This document shows, piece after piece, positions 47,761 to 59,985 of a stretch of 64,000 nucleotides of DNA. The translations under genes and the position numbers were made by a program. Position 1 is the stretch's first letter. Each line of letters starts with the position of its first letter. The DNA lies in NCBI GenBank assembly GCA_037576195.1, contig CM075103.1:19530001-19594000 (forward strand), written 5' to 3'. The notes under the pieces were generated by a model. The model was not told the DNA's origin. It ran no database searches and was given only the letters and a program-made list of their open reading frames with translations. This DNA is from Phytoseiulus persimilis (taxonomy: Eukaryota; Arthropoda; Arachnida; Mesostigmata; Phytoseiidae).

Positions 47761-48133
47761 GTTTGAGTTATTGCGGCGAGTTTAGGTCTGCCTAAATTAT
47801 CGCCGAGTTCACCGGCATCCTAGGGCAAACATCTGCAGTTCGGTATGAATTCCCGCTTTGGCCGATCCTCAGAAGGTTTCGACGAGCAGTGAACGCGGGG
47901 TCCTGGCGAGGGCCCGGCTCGACGACCCTCTCTCTAAGGGAGGGACCTAACCGGCAGGCTTGGAGTTCTTTTCAGAACAGCATATGTACCACTTTAGGCA
48001 GGTAGTGTCAAACTCCGCCCTATAGAGAATCGGAAAATCGTTCGGGAGATACCGCAGCGTTCAGGAGGAAACTATTTGTCTCATGATTTTCGAAAGTTTC
48101 AGTATGCCCTTCCGCAGTGATGGTGGGGAGGGC

Positions 48134-48158
48134 GGGGGGGGGGGGGGGGGGGGGGGGG
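48134..48158. repeat. Poly-G tract, 25 nt
   Basis: An uninterrupted run of 25 G, the longest homopolymer in the window. It could form a G-quadruplex and is also a likely place for sequencing length error. Confidence 0.95.
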
Positions 48159-51100
48159 CGCTGATCTGTTCAGAGGGAGACTCGAAGCTCGAGTTCGATT
48201 GAGATCCACCTGATTCACTGGCCAAACGAGATATATTCATCGATTGTGCGCGACTATATCTGTGTTCATTGTGGTACCAATAACTGCTGTGTTGTGATTT
48301 TTCGGTGGGGGAGTTGACCCCGAGAAGAACGGGAATCACGGAAACCGTTCTCGATTTGAGAGCTCATGTGGCAGAGATTGGACCTACTGCTTACGCTCTG
48401 AATTCCGCCTTGAAACAGCGCTGATACTGAAGTATCATCTGCGAGTTCCAGCAACTTTCGGCAAAAACAATCTTCCACTCAGCGAGAAGCTCATTTGACG
48501 GCGGATGACTCTCCTCGTTGATCAAATCCAGGGTCGGGCATCGTCGAGTAATTTGTCCAGCGATACCCTATCACAATGTCCGCGGAAAACTTTGTGAACT
48601 CATAACAGTTTGTTTACTGTTGCCGGTGGGCGTCCTACAACTGATTATCTTCCCTCACGGTCAACATGAAGTCGGAAAACAAAGCGGAACGGAGCGTATG
48701 GGTCAGGTCCGGTGGACAACACGGAGGAGATTGCGAGAAGCCGCTGCGGCCGGTCTGGAACCGACGTCATAGGGATTGACGTCGGTCGAAGGACAAACGG
48801 ACACAAACTTTCTTTACAGGCGGCTGATTCAATGCTCGTTCGAGTGAGTCTTGGAGTAGAAAGTGGTCCCGCCACCCTCCTGGGCTCTCCGTTTTTTCGA
48901 GCTTTGAAACCAGCCTCGACCGGCTGTGATTTCGTAAAACTCAAGGAGGGCAATCTGTCTTCATCATCCCCGACCCACCCTGAAATACGAGCGTTTCTAT
49001 CGGACAACGAGGGGAGCATCAGCTTCCATGGCCAAGACTGAGAAACGCCCCCTCAGAACAGGTCGCAACCCGTTTCGTTGTTCGCCTGAGACACCAGCTC
49101 CGGTCAGTGAGGGACTTCAATCCGGAGCTGGTCACGGACAGTTCCTTCGCCGATCCGGTGAGGTTGTTCATGGATCTCCTCACGCGTTCTGATGGAAGAC
49201 TTCACGGCGGAGGACCTTTTCGGTGAGGTCGCGGCGCGATCGAAGATTGAAATCCCCAGCTCTGTTCGTCAGCCTGCCCATTCCTAAAGCCAACAAGAAA
49301 GTCCCCGGAGCCGAGCCGCGACAGACATAGTAAACAAATAGACATGGATATTGGAAATCGATTCTTCCACTCTACCAGTTGTCCATTGCTATTCGGACTT
49401 TTCCCGAGTGGGAGCCGAGCTGAAAGTATGAATGCATCGACCGCTCGTGCCATAGCACTACGATCGTCCCGTCTCTTCGTGGGAGCTCACTGTCGACCGG
49501 CTGAATGTTCGTATCCGAGGGGAAAACAGCGATGTTTCAATGAATGCAGTCCGGCAGTGGTAACGAATGTACCAGTAGCGGAATGGTTCTCTCGAATGTG
49601 CTTTCATGACTGGACGATGTGGCCGTCATGTGTCCGACTGAAGTCTGGGGGGGACATCTCATCGATTCCATCGTTTCCACGACCAGATCTCCCCGAGCCC
49701 GCGTGAAGTTTCCTGACGAGAGCAACGATGTCCTCCAACCAAGTCTCACGTAGAGCTCCCGCGGTAGACGCGACCTCATGGAAACGCCAGACCCTCCCGT
49801 GATATTTTTTCCGGGTTTCCACTTTGGTCCAGAACACCTCCATGAATGACTAAACAACGATCACGACTCCGTGCCTATAGTTGGCATTTTCCTCTGTTCA
49901 TCCTTAGGATCCACTCGACACAAGCAATACATGAGGGGAGTGGTTGTCTCGAGACGTGCGCAGTCCGGTGTCCTACCACCGCGGAGGGAATCTGACGTCA
50001 GAGACTCAAAATTTTCGAGACGCAAACTTCTTTCAGTGTCCACGGAGCCGAGAGCAAGTGGCGGGGCGAGCCCGGAGATCAATCGGGACCTAAGAATCGT
50101 GAGCGGGAGAGTCGATTCCCGAAAATGAGAGCCCGTTCTCGCCAAAGTCCTTTCAGGCCAGACCCCGCAGAGGAACGGAGAGTTCTCCGGGCAACAATGG
50201 CGTCACAGGGCCAGATGTGGTGGGTCAAAGATATATTTGGTTGCTACACGTTATTTATCTCTTACCCGCCACCTGCAATCGAGTCTTCCGAGAGTTTATT
50301 TTCTTCCTGAAAATATTCCCACCCTACGAAGGAGCTCTCGCCTCATAACGACGATTTCTGATCGGAATATCGATCCCACTTGAAAGCGGCGAGGGTTTCT
50401 CATCTTTCAACGTCAGATCTCTCAGAAGTCGATAGGAAAACGGTGGACGAGAGCCGAGCGTTCAGACTTCCTCCATGCCATTCCCTTCTCAAAGTAGTTC
50501 CACGGTGATCATCGTTGGACTCACTGCTCAGAAAAACGCTTTCGCCCCTTCCTTGGAACAGCGGAAGGAACCGTTCCGCAGTGGAACCTACGTCCCGAAT
50601 CTTAACTTCAACGCCTCTCAACCCATTATCTCCCTCGTGATTTGTTCAAACCATTCATCCTCCACAATCGGAATCAACTTGACCGCGCCGCCCAGCTTCC
50701 CCGCGAGCGAAGTCTCATAACAAGTTCCCCTCCAAAAGCTCATCGGTCACTCGATTGCGGAAAACCGAATCTTCTCCCGCGGCGTTTGCCGGTCTTCCGC
50801 CCTGAATACGTTGAATCGTCGAACGCTCAAAGCAGTTGCGCAGGCCGCCCGTTCGTCAGACGGACGAGGTCTTTTGAAGATGCGAAGGGAGCATTCCCGG
50901 AGTCTGAATCACTCTCTTTGCAGCGCACGTTTTGATGCGTTCGCGACAACGCAACCCCGCTCAACACAATTCAGACAGCTACCGGGAAGCCGCAGAAAGG
51001 GAGTTAGACGAGCGTCTGGGAAGAGAGTCAGTCAGTCAGGCGAGCGGGCAGAACGGCTCAATGCTTTGCATCTCCCCAGAGAGAGTACGAGCGGGAAACC

Positions 51101-51258
51101 TCTCGCTGGAGTTTTTCCTCTCGTTCGCAACTCTTGAACGCTTCTCAAAACGAGCGAGCGATATCTCGAACAATAAGTTCGCCTCGGAAATGTTGAATGG
51201 GCAAGGGCGGCAGCGAGTAGGAGTAAGAGCTGGACAAGCTCGGCAATCAGCTTCCGGT

Positions 51259-51270
51259 CCCCCCCCCCCC
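51259..51270. repeat. Poly-C tract, 12 nt
   Basis: An uninterrupted run of 12 C. Confidence 0.95.
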
Positions 51271-51797
51271 TCCCGAACGTTTTGGAATACTAAAGTTGCA
51301 CTTCGAGATCGCTCAGACCTCGGGGTTCGCGCATCCGAGTTCAGCTTCTGAGAACACCTCGGGACCCTCAGATCCGGGAAGCCGTCATCACCACCGCGAA
51401 TTTCCGGAGCTATGATCCCTTGTTCTCAAGAACGTATGGCTTAGCGTCTCGACGAAGGGTTTCGGAAGGGTCAACAGCGGCGGCGAGCCGGATGAGATTC
51501 GCGAAAGGCTCGTTACAAAACCGTTTCCGAAGTTCATTGGGCGCGGCTTCCCATCGCAGATTCCGGACACGTTTACCCAACGATGATTCCGTTTGTTTCC
51601 TCGTCACGTTGGCTTCGCGGGAGAGGCAGACTTCCTTGGCAACATACCTCAGCAAGAGTTACGGCGCAGAGAGAAACGCCTTCATTGCGTAAAACCCAGC
51701 CGGTCAATAAAGTGCATAATGATCACCTTCATAAGCGTTAGCATCCTCACCGCTAACTCCAACACCCTCATCGAGTCCTCCACCCTTTTAAACTCTT

Positions 51798-52478
51798 TCA
51801 ACATCCTCGATCGGCTTCATCCATCATTCTAATCGTCGGCTCGGATCTTTTTCCGAGATTGAGCCACGGATACTTTGAGGTTAAGGGAGTTACGGTCTCT
51901 GCGCTCGGAAGGATTATTTGTGCCGGCGAGCTGCGTTCTGCATTCGAAAATTCGGAAGAAGGCGAGCGAAAAGGCATAGGAAAACCTGGGAGGAGGCACT
52001 GGAAAAGGCACAGCAATTGAGAACTTCAGCGTTCTCCGGGCTCAGACTGTACCTCCGGCGTCACAGATTGTAGCTTGAGATAGATCCCTCGACGTCCACA
52101 CTCACCAATTCGACGCTCCCTCGGTGGCGTCGATGCGTCCTCGAAAGTCTCCAAAACCGCCGACGCGACCCCGAGTGGACGCGTCGTACATTTGAGGTTA
52201 TCAATGTAGCCGGGAAATTCGGAATATGTCTTCGCGATGTAGTCTAGTTGTGCTTTAGGAGTATTGTTTTCCATCAAACCTTGAGCTCGTTGTATGGTGG
52301 CGGCTTCGTTACCATCGAGCTCTGTCGCAACGTTCCTGAATTTTTTCGAAACGCTCGGCGTCATAGGGGGCGGTTGGAAGTCATGAAGCCCAGCGCGTCG
52401 TAATTGGCTCTGGAGGTGTTTTACGCTCCCTGGGAGAACTACGGTCCTTGATATTTGGTTTTCATGGTTGTCGATGCT
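51798..52478 (-). CDS. Best-supported spliced gene fragment, unknown protein (minus strand)
   Basis: Exon A (52478-52053) follows an acceptor (CCCTATCGATATTTGTATGTAG), is open in phase 0 for exactly 142 codons and ends at the donor GGAG|GTACAG. A 54-bp intron ends with a strong pyrimidine-rich acceptor (CTGTGCCTTTTCCAG). Exon B (51998-51798) continues in phase 0 to a TGA, giving 208 residues, or 170 if the ATG at 52364 is the start. Exon A reads as an ordinary soluble protein (QLDYIAKTYSEFPGYIDNL, GVASAVLETFEDAS), with fewer Ser/Arg runs than neighbouring frames. Exon B is Ser/Pro-rich, as is common for a tail. I recognise no domain and see no upstream exon. Confidence 0.45.
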
Positions 52479-52479
52479 C

Positions 52480-52960
52480 TACATACAAATATCGATAGGG
52501 AGAAGACCGATAACCATTTATCGATCATAATATGAAAATAGGCGAATGCCTGAGGAAAATTGAAACAGGCAAAACTGTGTGAAAAAATTGAGAATAAGCG
52601 ATTTAAAGCGTATATGGCATTTTGCCTGAAGTCCCAGTCTCAATTATTAGCATTGAAGGTTGATCCCTTCGCACAGGTTCGCAGTTTCGGCTTCCGAAAA
52701 TGATCGGGTTTGCGTGAGATCCTCGTGTTATGGAGCTCGCGGCCTCAAGCTCCGAGTCTCCATACCGAACCCATGCGATGAAGTCGGTCGTTGAATCAAA
52801 TCCTCATTCAATCCTCAGCCTCTAAAAGTTGTTTCTCGAATCGACAGAAGAACTTGGAATAGTCTTCTCTATCATGTCTCCCCTGCAGCATACCATCCCG
52901 AACTCTTGGAAACCTCTCGCATCTTCCAGACGATGAGCCTTAGGTTTCTTTAGTGGGTGT
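52480..52960. other. A+T-richer spacer
   Basis: This stretch upstream of the minus-strand exons is visibly richer in A+T than the rest (for example AAAATTGAGAATAAGCGATT) and contains no frame of 60 codons. It includes ATCGAT and TTATCGAT words around 52490-52532. It is probably an intron or the promoter region of the gene at 51798-52478. Confidence 0.5.
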
Positions 52961-55900
52961 TATCTATATGAGCCCCACACCCCAGCTGAATCCCCCATTC
53001 TTCTTCCCCCATCCGTGCGTGATTGCAATTTCCTCTCCTATGGTTCTTCTATCTCTTTCCATTGTCATTTTTCCTCCTTTTTCGCGTACACAGCTCCCTT
53101 GGTGAACCAGAGGGTCTCCCCTTTGTGAATTGCTCCTCCCTAAAGTTGTGAGTTGCTCCTGTCGCATTTTCCGTGCTACGAGGGAGGAACTTGAGCTTGA
53201 TGAGCAAAGGATCATCCAGGGGACTAGCTCCTGCATCTAGAGTCGTTGAGGAAACAGCGAAAAACTTCGACTCCTTCTCGGCGTTGGATATGATAATGGT
53301 TGAGTTCCCGACAACTCCAGACCCGGAAGCCCGCGAGTTTTAACTCCATCCCTCCACTGAGAGCATCTCGTGTAGTATGACAGCTCCTTTTAGGAGACCT
53401 TATGGTTTTGATGTTCCTCTGACTATTCTCCGGATGAAATATCTCAATTACTGAGGGGCCAGACATCTGAGAGTTCGTGTTCCGTGATGAGGATCTAAAA
53501 AAAAATCCTCTGCGAGGAACTGCCATCCTTGACTTGACATTTCTGTAGAATAAGACCATCGGAGGTCCGAGTGGGCTTTTGCTTTCATTCATCCGTCTCT
53601 TGGGAATCAGTCGGAACGTGTTGTGGCATCGATCGTACCGCCGCAGCGGCTTGAGAAATATCTGTGGAGATCCATTTGACTTGCTTTGACACTCTAAAAT
53701 AGCGTCCTCCACGTGATTGAACCGTGGTTAAGATCCATCGAGTTCATCGTGAGTACTGGCATAACACTGCCAATCGAGATGTGGATTCAGATAGATTGAA
53801 CTATGATGGAGATAGAAGATTCAATCTTCCAAGTGAGTTTCCAGGCAACAAGGTTCTGGCCCAAGAGCCGTTACTCTCGATACGTTCAACTAGAGTGCTT
53901 ACGGGGGAATCCCAAATGTCCCGATCTACGCGTGATGTTGGAGGTCAGGGATGACTTCTTTCTTGAGATTTCTCCTTCGCATTACGCTTCTCACTCGCCT
54001 TCGAAGCTCCACTTTTCATCGGACGTGCTCATTTCCCGGAGGTTCCGCTAGATTCCTACGTGAATCGGCCTGTGGTCGAACCTTTTGTTTTCTACCACGG
54101 AGCCATCATCCACTCTGTACACGAACTGCTTCGCCACTTTCGCGAGAAATCTTCCCAAGCCATGAATCCAAGGAACACTCGAGGAACCACCTATTCCGAA
54201 CGCTTTCGAAGCGGCGTCAGGGAGCTTCGAGCCTAAGAGAGACGCGAACCATCTCTTACCGAGGCCGGCCACAATCTCCACCGAAGTGCTGCATGGATGC
54301 CACAGTCCAACTGCTGCTGGCCAGGTCTGTCGTTTGGCTTCAGTCTATTGAGCAGACTTCCCCTTGACCGACTCTCCTTCAATTGCTGACATCCACACTG
54401 CGATCATCCCGAAGCTGAATCATGTCGCCATGAATTGTGACAACAGCAAGTCGATAGCTCGTAGTTCTGTTTGTCGCTCTTGGCAATAACAAGGAGTTCT
54501 GCTGACGAATTGGGATGGGTTCGAAAATCGACAAACGGAGGCTGTGCGGGAGCAGATGGTGATCGGCCGGAAGTCCGAATCCGATATCGTGGGGAGGAGT
54601 CGATTTTCCCGCATCGTATGAGATCAACAACCCGATAACGGTAGATCACTCGAACTCGGGAGAATTGGAATCGAACCGCTCCTTCTTAAACTCTTCGAAA
54701 CCTCTGCCCGCAGTCGACACTAGTTCTCGTCTGAATCCAAATGCGAGAACGTTCGAAGCGATGGATGGAGACGAGGACAGGACAAGTGGTAGATTCGTCG
54801 ATTCCGTGAGTTTACTGTGAGACAATGTGAACCGGATGAAACTCGTTCTGATCAGACCCGAAGGCTTTGTCTGAAAAGCTCCGCACGAGCCAAGACGGCC
54901 GAAAACCGTCCGCTGCTTTCTTGAGCACTTGAACTGTCCGGTTCCAGGCACCTTTAATTTCTCATTGATTACCATCCATCGTTGGGAGAATTGATGGATT
55001 ATTAATGCATGAACTCATCAGTGCGATCCCTGCTTCGAATCTAAATTCCTCAATCATGTCTCACGTCACTGATTTGAGGTCAATGAGGGAACTTGCAGGA
55101 ATACTGAACGCACCAGTCATTGGCGGTGATGAGCATAATCAAGGTTCGACGGCCGAGGCCAAATCCAGCCACCCTACTATTCCCGAACCCGAACTCGAAC
55201 CTGGGCCGAATTCGGGTGCATGCGTCTCCGGTAGCGGCGGACGGGCCGAGGGGACAGGGGAGTGCCCGGAACCGGGTGCCGATCCAATTCTGTGCCTTAA
55301 CTATCCCACGGTGCCAGGTACCCTCGTGGAATCAATCTTCTTCTGCAACCGTGAGCCGATGGCAGTGTGAATGTCGGACCTGTGGCGCGCCGTTGCGACT
55401 GATTCGTCTGAAACCTTCAAGAATCGGAGAATCTTTCTCCGCAAGTACGACACTGTTTCGTCAAAATTGGAATGAGAATTTGCTCGAGGAATTCCGCCGG
55501 GTGGGTTGGAGGCCTGGAAACGGTGTCGGGTTGGAGGCCTAGAACCAAACAACACACTCAAGGATTTTCAGAAAATTGAGACGATAGGGAAAAGTTATGC
55601 TAGCGTTCGAAAGTGTTATATTATCTGATTCTGCCTGAGGCGGTGAATGCCAACGCTCACATTCATAAGGCTCCTGATAGTACCCTCGAACGCGCGGAGC
55701 AGGAAAGTACGAGGAAGTTTCGAAGAACTTCCAGGGGGACGTCATTCGCTTACTCCAAGAGCGGTTGAACGGCAGGACAGCTTCCACCACCCCAAAATGT
55801 TTCCGGAGAAGTGAACGTCGTCATTTATTTTTGATGTCAAAAGTCATTTCTGGCGGCAGATAGGGTGATTCGGCCTACAAGTTCTGCACTCGCGTCGATG

Positions 55901-56998
55901 TCGCGACGGCTCGAAGTGTGAATTTTCGTGAATTTACGAAGGGGTTTCAGGGCCGTTGCTTGACAGCTGTCAATTAGAGAGCAACTCCAAACTCGCGAGT
56001 GGAGCGGTGACGCTCCTCTTGATCGTACCTCTCATATCGGAGCTCACCATATTTCGCCCATCATCAGCGAGAACTTTTCCAACTATCCCCCTCAGCTTCC
56101 CTCAGAACTGTAGAGTATTCCCGGGTATCACTCTGCGGTATCAGTCGTGGCCGAAACAATTGGCCGCGGGCTCCGCCGCCGATGCTCCTACTGTTGCCCG
56201 TGAGCTCCCACACGTTGAGCGATGGGAGGAGTCCCCGGTTTTCAAGTTCTCATATCTCAGCAAGGGATGAACGCACGGCAACAAACAAGCACTCCGCGGG
56301 GAGCTGATTTTTGGCTTTCCAACGGACCAATCCGCTCGATCGCCGAAAAATCATGATCAGACGAGTCAATATTTACAGGGACGTTTCGAGATTTTCCCGT
56401 CGGGTCACACCGTAGAATATCCCGTCTCATATGTTTTGATCATCCACAGAACATGAATCAGCCATCAAAGCGGCGTTTCACTAAAGTATTACAATTTCGA
56501 GAATACGTTTTTCCGAATTTTCCAATCTTGAAATCAAATCCATCTCTTGAACGAGGGACCGAACTATGGAATCAGGTTGCGCTTCGATCCCTCCGATGTC
56601 CCAGCAGGGAAACGACCAAAATCGGGTGAAATCGTGGCAATCTTCGTCACATCTGAAATCTCACACGAACGAGGCTGGATCGCTCTAACGCATCTCGAAC
56701 GATTCGCATCATCCAATCTTGTACAACATTGGAATCAATCGCTCAAATCCTTCGGGGATTGATTCTGAGCTCAAGATTAGCCGACTCCGACGCTGTTAAC
56801 ATTGCAATCGATACTCCCAAAGGTTAAGCAACACTTCGATTCAGCTGATTTCTAGGACACGAATGGAACATAGACAATTCCACCTGGTTAGCCGACTGGA
56901 AAAGCTTCAAAAGTCTCTGTGGAGTTTCAACTGATTGGACTGAGCACGATTCCTCGGCGATCGAGCGGACAGGCCAGTTTCTGTTGATGGGCTGAGGA
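52961..56998. other. Stretch without supported genes
   Basis: Frames of up to 162 codons on both strands. The minus strand at 53224-53712, 54048-54281 and 55301-55561 reads plausibly as protein in places without a known domain. From 56271 to 56546 there is nothing. Confidence 0.4.
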
Positions 56999-57457
56999 TT
57001 GAGCCCTTCGTTCAGCCGGGTACCTCGCATACTGGAGCCCTCTGGTCTCATGCCCGACGACGGAAGGCGGGCTGACGGCCTAATGCTCATTCCTTTCTCA
57101 AGAGGGAAGGCCCCCTTGTGGGATGCAACGGTGACCGACTCTCTGAGCCGTCCCCTGGTCGGTCCCGGTGCGTCCCGCGCAGGGTCCGCCGTTGCAAGGG
57201 CGGAGGCGGCGGAAATCAACAAGTATGCCGCGCTGGCAAGCGGGTAACACTTTTCGCCGTTCACATTCGAGACTATGCGGCTCCCACACCAGGACCCTGA
57301 TCGATCAGGTTGGGGAGGCCCTCGAGCGGTCCACGGGAGACAAAAAGGTGGGGCGCTTCTTGGCTCTGCGCCTGTCCTTGGATGTTCAGCAAGGCAACGC
57401 GACGTCGCTGCTGGGCACCATGGGGCGCTGGCTGGAGCCGAGTTTGCGGGGGACCTG
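56999..57457 (+). mobile_element. Non-LTR retrotransposon fragment, region downstream of reverse transcriptase
   Basis: The translation follows the conserved C-terminal block found after the RT domain in many animal non-LTR (LINE) polyproteins. In order it reads ILEPSGL, DDGRRADGLMLIPFSRGKA, WDATVTDS, a Gly/Ala-rich stretch, INKYAAL, FSPFTFETM and finally RFLALRLSLDVQQGNATSLL. The reading frame is broken twice: by a TAA at 57244-57246, where the family has a residue after AALASG, and by a frameshift at about 57275-57290. The RT and endonuclease parts are absent upstream, so this is a 5'-truncated dead copy. No poly(A) tail or target duplication is visible. Confidence 0.85.
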
Positions 57458-57459
57458 AG

Positions 57460-59325
57460 ATCCCGACGTACACTGAGGGCTTACCTGTGGGCTGATTGAT
57501 GCAATTTCTAAAACTTGATAAGTCAGCAGAGAAATGAAAATTTGGAAATCTGAGACTCTGCCTAAACATGAGGGGCGCTCAGCCGCCCATCCCTTCTCTT
57601 CCGCATTCAACTTCGAATGCGCATTCGCCGTATCCGGTTAACGGGCTCCGTCGCGGCGCCGCGGCACCCGTGATGACCCGAGCGCAGGTCCTGAATTCGA
57701 TAAAGGGGTTGTTTTGGAGAGCTAAGAGAGCTCCGAAAATTATTTGTATAGGTCCTCAAGATTCTCGGAACTTGGCATACACAGCCGCTGCTCAGAAAGT
57801 TCAGGGAAATGACGACCGTCATGAGCCAGATCATGAACTTCATTCCAATCCCAGTTCATGATGCGACTTGTGAGCTGTTTCGCCCAACTAACCGAATGCC
57901 GGTGGTCGAATAGAATTGAATGGATGGTTGAAGGAATGAATCATCGGGGATCGCGGGCAGAGAAGCGAATCGAGTGAATCTTTCAATCTCAAGTTTTGAC
58001 TCTTGGAGTTCGCCGAGGGTAATTCAGCGAGGTTTAGAATCGTAGTCCCTCAAACGGAGCTGCTCCCGTTCAAGACATGGTTCGCTGCCGGAGCTTCCGA
58101 GGGGTCTCCGCGTCAGTGCAGAGAATTATTTTTAACTGAAGAATTCATATTGATTCTGGGATTACTTGAGGTTGCCGTTACTCAGAATCTCGCGCTCTAA
58201 ACCTGGATTCCGGAGACGAACAAAATAGCGAACTGGAGCGACACAAAATCGAACGACGGAAGCCGAAACTCTGATTGGGAGATCACAAGCCCTCAGGCAC
58301 GGCCGTCGGCACGCTTCTGCTTCAACCGCAATATTATGGGTTGCTTGAACGGAACCAGGTTCTCGGGTACGTGCCGAGCATGGTCCCCGCTCAGCAGTTT
58401 TTCATGAATTCCCGAAGGCTGGCCCCGAATAGCAACGCGCAACGTTCCAACCCGAACGGATATTCGAAGAGAATGGCTCGGGCACAAACGCAGTGGTTGC
58501 GATCGGCGCCGGTTCTTCGGAGATTCCAAGGAAATTGGTTGAGTAATTCTTCTCCAGTTGAACCATGTCGTGACTGTTTTGGATTTGGCAGTTAAATTCC
58601 AACAGTAGTGGCCGAGAGCGGCTCAGTGCCGCCAGAAGGTGCGCAACGCGGCTCGCCCGCCGTGCTCTGAAGAGGATCCAGATGTACATCAGAACGTGGA
58701 AGAGTATATCAGTGTATTTCCATGGTCTCAAGCTCGCAGCAGCTGGGAGATAAGCATTGAGTCTTCATGAATCCACGAAAGATACCAGACAAGGAGAGGG
58801 AAGCGACGGAGTCGTGACGTCTGACGACTCCGTCTTCGTTAAGTCAACTGGATCGAGATTCAGGATGGGAGACGACAGTACAAGGACAAAACAGGAAAAG
58901 ATCGATGAGCCGGAGGAAGGAAGAACAGAAAGAACGAGGGATCTGGAGGGGAACAGTGATCGGGAGCGACTTGCAAGAAGGCTGGACACTTCGTTGTACG
59001 TGACTTGGTCCTACGGCGGCAACATGGTCGAGGCGGTTGAGGGGTCACCAGGTTGGAGGTTCAAGCATTATCCATCGATCATCAATCCATGGAATTATGG
59101 TGGAGGAATGGATAGATTGTTGAATCATGCATTATCGCTGTGAGAACTGATGAGCTCAGCCGTCAGATACTCATTTGTCCTTCTTCCCACATGGATGGAT
59201 GGGAGGTGGGAAATGAAAAATGCCCAAAAGCTCCTCGGAAGCATAGACAAGAGTTGCCTAAGTTACTCCATCAGTTTTTGGACGTGATCCTAATATGAAG
59301 GAGTTGCAAAGAACACAACTGGCTG
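57460..59325. other. Stretch between transposon relics, no supported gene
   Basis: Overlapping frames of up to 128 codons. The plus frame at 58757-59143 is charged and repetitive, then Gly/Trp/Tyr-rich. I looked here for the RT or RNase H part of the gypsy element and found none. Confidence 0.4.
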
Positions 59326-59329
59326 AGCT

Positions 59330-59800
59330 GTATGCGGAAGGAGTGGTCGGAATCGCTTGTGGATTTTAGACGATTTCCAGAGAGTAAAATGTACGCACAC
59401 ATGATCGTGCTTGCGCACGGTTCCCTTCGTTTGCTTGGAGGGGATAAAATCTCCCGGTGCAATTGACCCGATTAAGTTTCTCTTCAGAACATCCTTGGAG
59501 TATGGCAACGCGGGGTCCTTGTGGCGGATCAAGGATCCGACTGAAAGTCGGGCGCGGTTCAGGAATTTCTGAAGACTACAGGCGTTAAGCATCTACGGGC
59601 GGCGCAGCGGTGCAATATATTCAGTTCAATGGTCAAGTTGAACGAGTGAATGCTTGAGTCACCGGGTTAGTGAAGTAACTGCACGAAAATAAGCATCGTG
59701 CTGATTGGACGGAGAACGTACGCATGGCGCAGACATTGATAGATTGAGCGGTATCTCCCGCGAATGAACAATCACGAGCAGGCCGTGGAGAAGATTACAG
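59330..59800 (+). mobile_element. Ty3/gypsy-type integrase core, decayed
   Basis: In broken frames the plus strand follows a retrotransposon integrase catalytic core. SLVDFRRFPESKMYAHMIV corresponds to the first-Asp motif, GVLVADQGSD...VQEFLKTTGVKHL to the second-Asp motif, and QFNGQVERVNA to the Glu motif. RADWTENVRMAQTLID with AVSP then matches the conserved region after it. The catalytic codons remain Asp (59362-59364), Asp (59527-59529) and Glu (59640-59642), with about 55 and 37 codon-lengths between them, close to the family spacing. Several in-frame stops and frameshifts show that the copy is dead. No RT, protease, gag or LTR was recognised nearby. Confidence 0.8.
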
Positions 59801-59985
59801 TGAGAAGGGGGAAACCGGCGAGACTTTTTCACCACCGTTTCGTGGGTCGGTTTTAGTCGAGAAGGAACGCATGTCGCCTGCCGTCCGGAACGAGCATTGC
59901 GTGCTGTTGGTGGATGAGACTCAAACGCCTTGACGTTGGCGGCATTCATCTCGGCTGGCCGATTTTTCTGTGGTGAAGCAACAAA

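Larger units (their letters stand above)
47765..51795. other. Stretch without supported genes
   Basis: It includes the 25-nt poly-G at 48134. A plus frame at 48712-49041 followed by a second at about 49033-49225 (containing RLRHQLRSVRDFNPELV) is protein-like and could be a frame-broken gene. The rest shows overlapping frames only. A plus frame ends at 51692 with AATAAA 15 bases later, but is otherwise unsupported. Confidence 0.4.
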
